Positions 35,946 through 47,549 of a DNA stretch of 64,000 nt are shown here, piece by piece. Position 1 is the first letter of the stretch. The number at the start of each line of letters is the position of its first letter. The notes under the pieces are model-generated. The model searched no databases. It saw nothing but the letters and a program-made list of their open reading frames with translations, and was not told where the DNA came from. Origin of the DNA: Hexactinellida sp. DTS-2022 (taxonomy: Eukaryota; Porifera; Hexactinellida); contig JAPNXP010000002.1 of assembly GCA_028753945.1 (NCBI GenBank), positions 5,394,001 to 5,458,000 of the forward strand, given 5' to 3'. Made by a program: the position numbers and the translations under genes.

Positions 35946-36744
35946 AGAATTTTAAAAAAATCTAACTATAAAGAGAAACGAAATCAAATATAGTACTAGG
36001 AAGTGCCTAAAATATCGGTGGAAGGAGAATTGTATTAATGAATTACTAAATTAACAAAAATCAGTAACAAGTTAATCCAACTATTTTTAAAATATTTCTA
36101 ACTGTACAGATATAAATGTAAATAACTATGGGTCAACAATAATATCGTACACTACTTCATCCTTGGTGCAAAATATCAGCTTTGATGGTAGTCCTTATAT
36201 AGAGTAGGCTATGATGTAGTGTATTTGAACACTGGTGAGAAGCAGAATTTTAAATTTCCAAATTTAACCCAAGTGGTGTATGTTTAAAGTTCGATTAGTA
36301 GAAAAATTAACGAAAAATTCGTTAAAATGAGAAAAAATCAATAAAAGGTCCGATGCAAAAATCAGAATTTATCAGTCACCTATCTAAGTAATTTGAATAC
36401 ACTCAGAACTACGTACTTGAATATAACAACTGAAGTCGGTACAATGAATTTCATTATGAATCCATACTAATAATAACTATGTTACAGCCTATGGTGGTCT
36501 AAAACAAAATTCCAAAAGTATCTGATTACATCACTTAAATCAAAGATTTCTGACAATAAGATAGTTCTATGAATCTCATTTAAGAGTACTTTTGAAGTAG
36601 ATTTATTAGAGTATGTATAAGGGCAGGATTCTACCAATAGAAAGAGCAGATTTCATTTCGGGAATACCGTTAACTGCCTTCTGGCATTGATAGCAAAGTT
36701 TAATCCTGATGATTAAAAATATTTTTATTCTGAGAATAAAGTCA
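35946..36744. other. No recognised feature
   Basis: AT-rich. No gene recognised on either strand. Confidence 0.4.
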
Positions 36745-37190
36745 AGTTTATCTCTCCTCAGACCCAAATGAAGTGCTCAAGGACCTGGCTCATACTCTCC
36801 TACGAGGACTACTTGATCGCTTCCGGGCTGAGTCGATTGGGGTTAACAAGAAATAATCCGTATTCTCGATAATTTTCGACGAGACATCGAATATTAACCG
36901 AAACGAACAAGTATCTGTCTGTCTTAGATTTATCAACTCGGAAATGAATTCTGTAGAGTTGTTCCTCGGATTTCATTTGATAAAGACAACTACGGCCGAT
37001 GCTCTTATTTCCCTTCTAAAAGGTTCGCTGACAGCCTTCAATCTTCTTTTTCTGGAATTAGGGGTCAAGGTTATGATGGAGCTTGAAACATGACCGGCCG
37101 AAATAACGGATTACAGGCCAAAGTTGCACAGAAAACTTCATGGCGCTGTATCTATATTGTTTCGGACACCAATTAAAAACATGTTTAAAT
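36745..37190 (+). pseudogene. hAT (DUF4371-type) transposase core fragment
   Basis: The plus strand shows FSIIFDETSNINRNEQVSV (first catalytic region), FLGFHLIKTTTADALISLLK and GIRGQGYDGA with NMTGRNNGLQAKVA. These are the conserved blocks of DUF4371-type hAT transposases. A plausible splice acceptor (CTCTCCTCAG) precedes it. It is broken by frameshifts and has neither the zinc-finger end nor the dimerisation end. Confidence 0.7.
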
Positions 37191-37234
37191 CTGAAATCTT
37201 TTGAAATTTGGAGTTTATTTACTTCTTTTTTTGG

Positions 37235-37274
37235 CACTGCCACACTGTGTGGCGATTAGGCAGTCTACGGTTAA
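37235..37274. mobile_element. Right terminus of an X-related TTAA element
   Basis: GCCACACTGTGTGGCGATTA followed by GGCAGTCTACGG and TTAA matches, inverted, the left terminus at 48,087 (CCGTATACTGCC, then GCCACACAGTGTG). Its own left end is not identified. The hAT core fragment lies just to its left and may be inside it. Confidence 0.5.
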
Positions 37275-38394
37275 AAATCAATTTTTATTTATTTTAAATA
37301 ATTGTAATACTTCGGAAGGCACAAGGAATCATTTCTAATTGATAGCGAAGTTTGATTATACTTAGTTACATTACCTGTAACACCCCTTTGTTACAGTTTT
37401 TGTTAATATATTTTTTTGTCAACATTTTCTCAAAATATTTATATTGACAAACTTCATCATCTTCAACAATTTTTAGCTCGGGGATCTATAAAGTTAGAAA
37501 CTAACAAATTGGTGTCTAGTTACTATACATATACATCAATATTTTCGTGGAAGGATTTTCGAAAATATCTGATATTCTGAATTTTGTAACATTTAATTTG
37601 TCAAAAAAGCTGGAATTTCGGCCAAAAGCGGCGGAAAATACCTTTATAACCCAAAATTGCGAAGAATATTATTTTATTGAATGATAACAATCGATAGGGT
37701 TATAGATACTATAGTTTTAATTGATTTCCATATCTAATATTAAGGCTGAATGTCGAAATATCAATATATGTATGTTGTATTACCGTAACTTATATCTAGA
37801 ATAATCAAAAAGCAGTATGTATTTCAAATGGTTGAATTGTCAATTTTAATCAGTATTCATTAGCATGATATAGAGAATAGAGCGATGTAAATTTTTAGTT
37901 TTCAGGTAAATAATATTATATTACAGTTTCTAGTTCAATGGATTCACATGTACGATTCCTTATACACTACTTTGTAATTGTAAACAATAATAGAATTGGA
38001 TAATATGTATAAATTTCGAGAGTTATGTTTACCAGAATACACAATCAAATTTAGCACTGGGTACGTACAGTATATAAATACATGGCTTTCTATTCGATAA
38101 TAACGCTTTAAATATTACAGTTAAGCCTACGAAATATCGTTTGGAAGATGGAAAAAATGCTCAGTCAACAAATTTGGTCACACCTATATGCCAATATATG
38201 GTAAATAAAAAACGATGATAGCTAGGTTCTTAATTATTATTTCTGTATTTTTCCATATAGCCATACCAATTGAAGTATCATATCTTTATGATAATTATCA
38301 TCTTGATAACCTATATCGAATTTGTCGATTTTGCTAGAATCGACTTACTTCCAAAACTCTGCCCAGGGAATCTCTTCGACAACCACCTTCGCAA
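37275..38394. other. No recognised feature
   Basis: AT-rich. I see no gene, TIR or tandem repeat. Confidence 0.4.
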
Positions 38395-39180
38395 ATGATT
38401 TCTAAAAGAGCTCAGAAGTTCTACCAAATAAACTTTGAATCAGAGATAGCTGATCTCAATAAGCCTAAAGTTATTTGTAGCCTTTGTCGGGCTCGATTAT
38501 CTAGCTTGGAAACAGGCAAATTAACTCTTGACAAATGGGGAAAAGATCGCCCAAATGTTGAGTTTCTACTAACCATCGAAGAAAACCTATGTACTACTCG
38601 GAGTACTTTGGGATGTAATTCAGAAAATCGATGTCAGATTTGCCAAATATTTGGTTCTACCCTCAATAATTACATCCTCAAGCATAAAAAACAAGCTCCT
38701 AGACCTGGTAGACCTTTAGAACAGTCACCATGTAGACCCATGTGTAGTAAATGTGGAAGATATATGGATAATCACTCGGATAAATTTTATCAAAGCATAA
38801 TGTTGCATCCCCAAAGCTTTTCAACCGCGGGCGCACTTTTTGCGGATAGAGTAGAAGCTCGAGGTTTCACAAGTTCGGTTGCTGCAAAACACATTAAAAA
38901 CACACTAATGCAAAAAGAGACTGCTCTGTTCCCAATTATTTTGAACCATCCTTATGATTCCAACCACGGAATTGTAGTATCTACAGTTGGGTATGAAGGG
39001 AGGGAATGTGTCAACAAAAAATTGAGAGTTGAAGCTGCTCGAGATATTCAGAGATTAGGCCATCTAGGTATTGGCAAGCATTCATACTGGAAATTAGGCC
39101 GAATTCTGCGTAGAGAAGGAATTACGTTTCCTACTGGTGGAATTAAAGGGGCCTGGGATGAAAAATGGTCCATTTTTTGA
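38395..39180 (+). CDS. Open 261-codon zinc-finger-like ORF, unknown (probably transposon-derived)
   Basis: This is the cleanest unassigned coding stretch in the window, with no internal stops. It has paired cysteines ICSLCRARL (residue ~25), a C-x8-C-x5-C-x2-C run ending CQICQIF (~75-86) and CRPMCSKCGRYM (~112-123), suggesting two or three zinc-binding units. A basic GRP-containing linker (HKKQAPRPGRP) follows the second. The second half is mixed alpha-like sequence without a motif I can name. It ends at DEKWSIF. The layout resembles cysteine-rich N-terminal regions of repetitive, uncharacterised proteins abundant in aquatic invertebrates. The 3' flank is part of a dispersed repeat also at 11.4 kb, which supports a mobile origin. 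Function unknown. Confidence 0.5.
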   Translation: MISKRAQKFYQINFESEIADLNKPKVICSLCRARLSSLETGKLTLDKWGKDRPNVEFLLTIEENLCTTRSTLGCNSENRCQICQIFGSTLNNYILKHKKQAPRPGRPLEQSPCRPMCSKCGRYMDNHSDKFYQSIMLHPQSFSTAGALFADRVEARGFTSSVAAKHIKNTLMQKETALFPIILNHPYDSNHGIVVSTVGYEGRECVNKKLRVEAARDIQRLGHLGIGKHSYWKLGRILRREGITFPTGGIKGAWDEKWSIF

Positions 39181-40841
39181 ATTATTTTTACTCCAGTTGC
39201 TCTTCAGATACACCGCGAGAATATGATTATTCCACGAGAGCCGACACCATTTGGTTTTTTGCACAGACAACGAATATCTTTTAAGGCTCGACCCCCAAGT
39301 TGAGATTTTTTGTTCCATTCGAATCCATAGTTATATCAGTATAAGCCTACACTATATTGATAACAAATCCACCATCAGAATTGAATTCGAATAATACTCG
39401 CTCGAGTGATTGATTATAGTTCCTTATTGCGTAATATTAAATTCCTATACCTGACTGAAATATGTGGGCAAGTGTAACAATTATACCACAGAAGATTAAG
39501 CGCTCATCCAGCAATATTTCTTCAATAGATATACTAGTGCATAATCTAAACCTCTAATACTCTCAAGTTGATGCATAAACTGTGAATTATTAGTCTTGAA
39601 AGTGATATCTAGTCATGACTCATGGCTATTTTGCATTTATATGATTCAAATTCTTATATAATGAATTCTTTTAATGTTTTGAAACGTTGTTCACAGGCTT
39701 GGGTTAACTACAAGTATATACTGAATAATGCTAAATCCAGAAAACATGTAATAATTAATGGAATTTTTCTAGGCTTGCGCATGTTGCCATCACTTTGACT
39801 AAAAAATTATTTTTTAAATCTCTACATTAATATGGAGAAGAATGTACTTCAGGTGTTGATATTTTCCAAAGTATTTGGAATTTCTGAATGAAACTTTCAG
39901 TGAATACTATAGACTTATGGAGCATGGTAAATATGAAATTAAGGACTCCCAACTATACTTTGATATACTATAAATCCAATTCCGAAAGAAAAATTTGATT
40001 CGGACATTTTTTTGACCTATTTGACGTCACTAAAGGTCAAAATCGCCGTTATTTTGTATTAAAGAAAATTCCGAAAGATTTTCTCAGAGTGACCATTGTA
40101 TCCTTATATGTATCTCAAAGAGTATAAGTCGTAGAGAAAAAAATTATCCCTCAAAAATCATCTTTGTCAGTTATTCTTGGGATTATGTCGTGTCGATTTT
40201 CAACTTTAATACAAAAGTAATTAATTATATAATGCCAAAATTCTGATAAAATCGAGTGATTATTTGAAAATCCATAGAAAAAAAGAATCAAATCGATATC
40301 AAAAATTCTTTGTGGCATAATCCCTTGTACTAATGTAGTAGAGTTAAACTTGCACTATTATAGAACTTGCGCCAATTAGAGTAAATAGCTAGAATTTATA
40401 ATGACTAGTATGGATTCACTATTAGGCTAAACTTTGACTATGAATATCTAATTCAAATTTTTCGATTTAAGAAATTCGGAGCATCATCGTCCTTCTTAGA
40501 ATACTTAGTACTGTTTGAAAACGCAATAATAATTGGAGGTTATCGGGTGTTGAAAATTTGAGGCTCTATCTCCTTAAAACCCCCGCTTTTTGGTAATTGT
40601 TTATATATTAGATTTTATGATAATTAAGTAAATAACCGGATTTGTTTAAATTATTCACGTAATTAGTCAACTTTTCGACCAACAAGTATTTGAGTTTTCG
40701 TTTTTTTCAAGTTTTTTAGCTACAGTTTTAAATTTTTTTTTTTTTCGAGTGCCAAGTTTTTTTCAAACTGTAGATATCAAAACATACTAAATAATCATAT
40801 AATATAGTTCTATTAATTATATATTTTTTTAAATGTATATA
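39181..40841. repeat. 3' flank with dispersed repeat, then unassigned
   Basis: About 39,250-39,460 matches, in reverse, 11,440-11,640 (GGTATAGGAATTTA on the minus strand, GATTGATTATAGTTCC). From 39,500 to 40,840 the sequence is AT-rich with no feature I can support. Confidence 0.45.
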
Positions 40842-41388
40842 CAGTCTACTCCGCTTAATTGGGACACCGGTAAATCGGGATAGCCGCTTAATTGGGACAA
40901 CGCCCCAGGAACAAAATCCTTTCGTAAGAAGTTATTACTAAATTTTCGGTTAATCGGAACAAACTCCGCTACATCGGGACAAACTAAACAAATTTGGTTC
41001 AAAATTGGTGTTCGCTCAATATAAAATTCATATTGATCAGATCAAATTCTAAAAATCTTTGTCAACACTGATGAAGGCAGGACAAAATATCTAAATATTG
41101 TCTATTTCTTATTGATTTCCGTAATATCGAAATTTACCAGAGAATATGACCTTGTGGTTCTGGGATATATCAAAAGTTCCAGAGAATATTACGGCTCGTT
41201 CGATTGGGTTTGAGAAGAATCAAGAGTCCGCAGGCATTGGAGGAATTGTTGTAACAGGTTTAAAACTAAAAATTGTGTAAATCACAGGTAAATCACTACT
41301 TTACCAAAGTTTTTCGGTTAATTAGGATCTTCGCTTAATTTGGACAAGAGTCCTGGAGCAAACGTTCCCAATTAAGCGGAGTAGACTG
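40842..41388. mobile_element. Tigger-like MITE T3, copy 2 (complete)
   Basis: Inverted ends CAGTCTACTCCGCTTAATTG and their complement are flanked by TA on both sides. CTTAATTGGGACA units occur near each end. Non-coding, 547 bp. Confidence 0.9.
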
Positions 41389-41739
41389 TATTTTGAGTCT
41401 CCCGATTTTCTCCCGAATTTTCATCTTCAACCTCCCGCTATTTTGTTAAGAAGCTAGAATCTAAGCTAAGATACATAAGTCCACTAGGGATGTCTGTAAT
41501 TACCACTTTCGTCAATAAAAAATGCAAAAAAGTGATATTTTTGCCCTTGATTGCAGAGTAACCGTGTACGGCGTACTGTACGGTACGATACGGACTCATT
41601 ACGCTGATTATCCTTCCGTACCGTACATACGCACTCTGTACGCACTCGGTACGTACTTATTTAATGATAGTATAGAATCTTATCTTTTAGCACTTAATTA
41701 TTTTTTTAAATCGAATAACAAGTTTGGTAAAATTATCAT
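41389..41739. other. No recognised gene
   Basis: AT-rich apart from a GTACGG/CCGTAC-rich patch at 41,560-41,655. That patch is weakly palindromic (GTACGGTACGATACGG against CCGTACCGTAC). Confidence 0.45.
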
Positions 41740-41746
41740 GATTAAC

Positions 41747-41821
41747 CATAGCAATCTATATACTAAGGCAATGGCAGTCTATTGAATTTATGGACCATGG
41801 ACTGCGAAGTAATGCTAATTT
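41747..41821 (+). repeat. Left 75-bp TIR of the P-like element
   Basis: Starts CATAGCAATC and ends AATGCTAATTT. Includes the palindromic ATGGACCATGGACTGCGAAG segment. It matches the reverse complement of 45,591-45,665 without a difference that I can see. Confidence 0.92.
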
Positions 41822-42232
41822 TGAATTACATTATGGAGGCTGTTTTAGCTAATATTTTATATAAAACTAACTAACTAGAGTATATTTAATCATCCCTATC
41901 CTATAAATGCATTTACTAATGGTTCTGACAACATTCAAAAATATCATATTTCGTATCACCGGAATCTCTCAACTAAAATTATGTTGAAGAAGTAAAAATT
42001 GTCATAAGTTATAATAAAAAACTCATAAATACATGCTATACTTAGTTAGTAAACTTTAGAGTCCTATCTTAGGGCTACTTTTTGTGATATAACCAAAGAT
42101 GCGCATAATAACTATCATTTTATTTCACATCATAGCAACCCATAATTGTTATTTACAATATTTATTATATATTAGCAATTTTGAAAATATTGTTGTTTAT
42201 TCTACTAGTGCTTTGAATACCATTCTAATAAG

Positions 42233-45200
42233 ATGACAACTTGTATTGTACCTGGTTGTAATTCCAACTACCATAATCAAATGAAGTTTACTTCTATCTT
42301 TTCTTTTCCTAATGACATCGTTTTGCGGAGAAGTGGTTCCGAGCGATACCTAGGCCGCGAGAAGATTATGAGATGAACAAACATTTAAAGGTGAACTTTT
42401 TATTATTACACAATTTGAATTTGATATTCCTTATATTCATTTATATTTTAAGGTTTGTATACACCATTTTCATGAGGAGGACATTGAGAGAACGTTTCTA
42501 TTCCATGATGGGACTAAGATGGTGGAGATGGTAAAGAAGAAGATCACTCTGAAGAAGTCCGCAGTACCATCTATCTTCCCAAACTGCCCTAGTTATTTGA
42601 CAGATGTGGCTACAAAACCCCAAAGACTCTCATGGCACGATAAGGAGCAGAAAAGAGTTCAAGAAGCTTGCGAGAAAAGCCGCATTGATCATGGAGAAAC
42701 TGAGGCTAAGTTTATCGTTTCTACTCTTAGATGCATTTTTAGTAAATTGTATCTAATTCAACTACCTAATGGTTGGCTTACCCATCAACCCAATTTCAAT
42801 ACCATCATATTTCTTAAAATTCAATTTGATAATAACGTATCAACCATCGACCGTTCTATTATTGTTGATGAAAATCTATTTTGCAAAGCTTTTTATAGGC
42901 AAACTTATAAGATTGAGTTATCTTGTCATACTCTCAATGATATTAGGTCATTAGAAAATATCATACATGAAGTTGAATTATTTGAAATCAGCCATGATAA
43001 CCATAATTACTCCAGTTCTTCAGCTACGCCTTTGATAAACCACATCGAAAATGCAATTCACAACATTTCTAGTGCTATTGATACATTAGAGCCCAGTAAT
43101 TCCTCAGATTTGGAAATCGAGAGGGATTCTATGCGTATTCGTCTTAATTTTTTGCTAGATCAGTTGAAATACCTAATTGTCGATAAACACGGTCGCCGTT
43201 ATAACATCCTCACTCAGGTCTTTGGATTGAAAATTCACGGAATTTCTCCAGCTTGTTATCGTCTTATTCAAGGTTCTAATTGTCTAATTCTTCCACATGA
43301 GCGTAATTTATTAAAGATCAAAAATAGCATTGGCTTAGAAAGTGAGTATACTAAAATTCTTAAAGAAGTTGCTACCACATTTAATGATTTAGAGCGCCAT
43401 GTCATTCTTCAAATGGATGAGGTTCACATTCGTAGTGATGCATCTTATAAGGGAGGTAGGGTAATCGGGTCGATTGACAATCCAGATGATCCACATACTA
43501 CAGTCTTTTCGATTATGGTTTCTAGTTTATCGACCAAATTTTCACTATTGTTCGATTAATTCCTCTAGGTTCCTCTTCTGCAGAAACATTGTATCCAGTT
43601 GTGAACTCCACTATTCGTGACATTGAATCTTGCGGTCTTTCTGTTGAAGCTGTGTGTACAGATAATTATCCATTGAACGTGCGTCTATACAAATTGTTTT
43701 CAGCTGATTCGAAATTAGAACCAAAAGTACAACACCCATGTAACCCACAAAGAAGTTTATTTCTGTTTTTTGATATCGTTCATATCATCAAGTCTATCCG
43801 GAATAATTGGTTAAATCTTAAGGATTATGAGAACACGTTCATTTTTCCAAAATTTGATGAATGTCAATTCAGTGCAAGAAAAGTCGTCTCCAATAAAAGT
43901 TTAATTGTTTCTATCCCGACTGCGAATATATCAATAGATCATTTTACCTCTAGCTCTACCTATCCTGTACTATGTTATGCACCCTTTCAAGACATCCGTA
44001 ACTTGTTCAAATCCGATAAGTTTAATATCCTAAAACGAGCACCCAAATTGACAGCTAAAGCGTGTTGGCCCTCTAGGTTAGAAAGACAAAACGTCAGTTT
44101 AGCACTGAAAATATTCCATGAAACAACATCTGCAGGTTTATTAGCCTTGAAATTGGAAAATAACATAGTGGATACCACTCAAACTGTAGAATTTCTTGAT
44201 ATAATGGGCAAAGTGTGGAAGATATTTAATGTAAATTGGGTCGGAAAGAATATTCGCTTTAAGGATGATTATTTAGCTCCAATTTATCCAGCAGATTTCC
44301 GTTTACAATATATAAGTAAAGTTGTCTCTTGGTTAGATAATTGGGTAAATCTGCCATTTATATCGGGAAAGTTAACTCCGCAAACTTTTACCAGTTTTCG
44401 ACACACATGTGAGGCGTTACCACTGCTGGTCAAACAACTTATCGAGAACTGCGGGTATAAGTACCTTCTCACTGCGAGGATCCAAAATGACTCTCAAGAA
44501 CACCACTTTGGTTTATATAGACAAATGTCAGGGTCTCACTATCACATTTCATATAACCAAATCTTAGAAAGCGAACGAAGACTTCAACTTTCGAACATAT
44601 TAAAGGTGTTTGCTATAAAATATGGTTCCACTAACACTGAAGACAGTGTTTCCTTAAAAGAATATCTTGCTCAATTTTCGGATGATGTAGATTCCATAAG
44701 CGACGAACAACTCAGCTTTGATATTGAATTGTACATACATAAATTGAATGAAATTTTTCTCCCAGACTTCGAGGTTTCTCAGAATGAATGTCTGATCTAT
44801 ATAGCGGGATATGCAGTCTTCTCTTACTTTAAAAAATCTAATGGGTGTCTATCTTGTCATAATTTCTTAACAACAGATAAACCTCTTGAAGTTAATAATG
44901 ATGTTGGGTCCCAGTATACCTTGATTGATCTGGTGGATAGAGGCTCCCTGAAGTATCCTTCTTATCATGTGGTAAAATCTCTTTTTATATTGTATGAAAC
45001 TTTTGTAAAGATTGATAACTGCGATTGCTTGAAAAAAGAATTCTATTCTGGACCATCCCGAAACTTGCTGGTAAACATATGTATGAACATTATTGCAGAG
45101 AGGAATAATAACGTGTGGAAAGATTGGTGCATATGTAATGTTTGGAACTGGGATATTCTCAAAAAGCTTTGTGTAACTTGGGCAAACATAATCTTGTCAA

Positions 45201-45268
45201 AGAGGGTTCGTAATTACAATGTCGCCGTTTTAAAAAGGGATAATACCAAACTTAAAAAATACAACTAA
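42233..45268 (+). pseudogene. P-element-like THAP transposase, two single-base frameshifts
   Basis: Exon 1 starts at ATG 42,233 (MTTCIVPGCNSNYHNQMKF…FPND). Near 42,327 a missing base shifts the frame; the expected AEKWFRAIPRPREDYEMNKH lies in the next frame. Exon 2 (from 42,453) continues VCIHHFHEEDIERTF and SAVPSIFP, completing a C2CH THAP domain with its AVPTIF-type tail. The core has MDEVHIRSDASYKGGRVIG, a second lost base near 43,545 (before TIVRLIPLGSSSAETLYP), VCTDNYPLNVRLYKLF, SLFLFFDIVHIIKSIRNNW and NDSQEHHFGLYRQMSG. These carry the D, D and D-x2-E positions expected of P transposases. The C-terminus has DRGSLKYPSYHVV and ends KKYN. Total length would be about 990 residues, within the range of P/THAP9 proteins. 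Confidence 0.9.
42391..42452 (+). other. 62-bp intron in the P-like transposase gene
   Basis: Donor AAG|GTGAAC and acceptor TATTTTAAG|GTTTGT lie in phase 0. Splicing joins NKHLK to VCIHHF inside the THAP domain. The intron is AT-rich and contains stops in the coding frame. P-like copy 1 at 19.7 kb has no intron at this place. Confidence 0.8.
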
Positions 45269-45590
45269 TACTTAAGTAATTATTTGTTTCCTCTACATAT
45301 ACGTACTACAAGAAGTTTGTCAGTGTTTAGAAGATGGTGTGCAAGAAGTAGATGATCCCTGGCTGCTACGGACTGAATTTACTATGTTTTGTACTTATTT
45401 GTGTATTAATATGTGTAGTAATATTGGTATTTGTTGTTAAGAGTTTCCAATTAAAATCTACATTTTTCCAATTATATTTATTGTTAATATTGAGCTGGAT
45501 ATTACTATAAGTTGAACGTGGAAGAAAGTGCTATAATTCAGGAGCATTTAGTTGTATTAATAGATTAAGTAGCAACATATGAAAACTTTG

Positions 45591-45665
45591 AAATTAGCAT
45601 TACTTCGCAGTCCATGGTCCATAAATTCAATAGACTGCCATTGCCTTAGTATATAGATTGCTATG
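45591..45665 (-). repeat. Right 75-bp TIR of the P-like element
   Basis: Reverse complement of the left TIR. Ends GATTGCTATG immediately before the flanking GATTAAC. Confidence 0.92.
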
Positions 45666-45672
45666 GATTAAC

Positions 45673-46078
45673 TATCCATTATTAGTAGAAAATTCAACTT
45701 GCCTTTGTATTGGTTTGAACTTTGTGGTCTTTAAATTATATTTGGGTTCTGTATTTTCTATAATAGATTAGATCCTTGTTTATTAATTATTTTTCGAATT
45801 ATAGAAATACTTGTATACAGTATTGTTAATCGAGTAAAAAGCGCGTTAACATTGAATACAGTACTATGGATTAGTAATTCAAAGCTGTAACTCTCTCAAT
45901 GTGATAAATTGTCTTGATTCTGGTAAAATCCGAAACTTGGTATCCGTCAGGAATGTCCCAGTGACTTGATTTGATATCGAGGTTGACATCTGCTAGTTAA
46001 TTGGGTCTATGAATGCCCCCATGTGCGCCTACAAATTGTATTATTCGAATGCATTCCCGTGTTGTAAAAAGCGGCGCT
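45673..46078. other. No recognised feature
   Basis: AT-rich gap between the P-like element and a family B MITE. Confidence 0.45.
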
Positions 46079-46806
46079 TTAAGGTTAAATTACGGCAGAT
46101 TCATGCAAAAAAACACATAATTTTCGTTTTGAAGTTAGGTGAATGATTTTCACATATATGATAGAAGACACTATAGCTATATCGAAACTGAAAACGAAAT
46201 CTGATTATCTTTTATAAATTTTATTTTATGGGGCATGCAGTTTTATTGTAATACAAAAGTCCCATAGGGGGATTTCTTCAGACTCAACCAGATAAGTGTG
46301 TGCTTTGCAAGATCATTATTATCCAAAGAGATATTTTGTGTGATCTAACAGAGAGATCATCGTTATGGGCGGTTGGTGGGCGGTTTAGAATTTTGATAAA
46401 ATGTACATTAAAAGTATTGCGACCTTTTGGAACCAAAAAATGGATAAAAAGGTCTTCTTTTTATGAGAAATTTGATAAAATGTTTGAAAAAAATAATTCC
46501 AAGTCATAATTCAAAAATGTAAACCGTCTACCAACTCCGTACGCTTATAATCTTTAAATATTGATTCTGATAACAAACATTGATTGCCGCATTGCCAAAT
46601 TACCGCATAATATCGACCAACACTTTTGGAAATCGCCCTATGGGAGATTTGTATTAGGAAAATTTGGAAACCGACAAAAAATAAAAAGTATAATGGATAG
46701 GGACATTTTCTTTTTGGTTTATTGCTTTGTATCGTATAGGTATCTATTTCTCTCAATTACAGATTAATACAAGAATTTTCATTCACGTGGGGTAATTTAA
46801 CCTTAA
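46079..46806 (-). mobile_element. TTAA-flanked MITE family B, copy 2
   Basis: TTAA at both ends with the GGTTAAATTAC terminus. It is similar to, but more diverged than, the pair at 10.5 and 61.1 kb. Its right TTAA is shared with the start of an X element, so one of the two inserted at the other's boundary. Confidence 0.85.
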
Positions 46807-47185
46807 CAGTAGACTGCAGGAGTGATTTTCAGAAAAATGGCATACCCTGTAGTTCTTTGAATTTAATATTTAGAACCTATTAATTTGAAATGCAACAAGA
46901 GGACAATAATATATCAATATGCTAGAATTTTTGAAAAAATTTACTCGAGGATTTCGACAAAAAGTGATGACACATACTTTCTCTTTAAATCGATATAACG
47001 CCGTTAACAAGTATGTAATCCTTTGTTTCTAAACTTGTACAATGACGACTATCTTATTATTTATCAGATCTCAAAAATTGAACAAATCCGATTTACTATA
47101 GGAAAGTTAGATGATTCTTAAAAGATCGACAAATTTGTTTTTGATGAACCATGGATTACGACAAAATACATATATTTGAGCATGA
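46803..47185. mobile_element. Element X, truncated left part
   Basis: Starts TTAA-CAGTAGACTGCAGG and follows the X consensus through CGATATAACGCCGTTAACA and ATGGATTACGACAAAATACA. It then stops near 47,185. The right terminus is absent. Confidence 0.7.
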
Positions 47186-47549
47186 ACTACTATAGATAAG
47201 GACTGGAAACGACAATAAAAAATGGACCATGGATGAACTAGAAGTGCATTGGATATGTTTGCTTATTACAATTGGTTATGAACTTTACACATGAATTATG
47301 TTGTTTTTACCTGGATTTGACTCTGTAAACTAAGTATGTAATATTGTCATATATTTGACATCCATTCATTGTAGAAATTAGTTATCCATTAACATACAAG
47401 CAATATTATAAGTACTCAAATAACAAAATGTGAAATGAAAACAGAATTACTATGCACATTATTTGTTATTAAATAATTGATTTCAATTTTCTTCCGAATA
47501 TCTTTAGGTAATGTGCATTTAGTGGATATTAGTACTAAACATCCTCCGA
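47186..47549. other. No recognised feature
   Basis: AT-rich. No feature recognised before the P-like relic. Confidence 0.4.

Larger units (their letters stand above)
41740..45672 (+). mobile_element. Near-intact P-element-like transposon (3,919 bp)
   Basis: The element proper is 41,747-45,665. Its ends are 75-bp terminal inverted repeats (41,747-41,821 and 45,591-45,665) starting CATAGCAATCTATATACTAA. By eye they are identical along their whole length. It is flanked on both sides by GATTAAC (41,740-41,746 and 45,666-45,672). P-superfamily elements normally make 8-bp duplications, so the eighth base has diverged or the duplication is 7 bp. Inside is a single THAP-type transposase gene on the plus strand with a short intron. 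Identical TIRs and a gene with only two 1-base lesions indicate a recent insertion. Confidence 0.92.

Noticed and set aside
36669-37274. ACCGTTAACTGCC near 36,666 as the left end of the X-related element ending at 37,274
   Set aside because: Only about ten bases match and the internal CACACTGTG motif is missing. The left end remains unknown.
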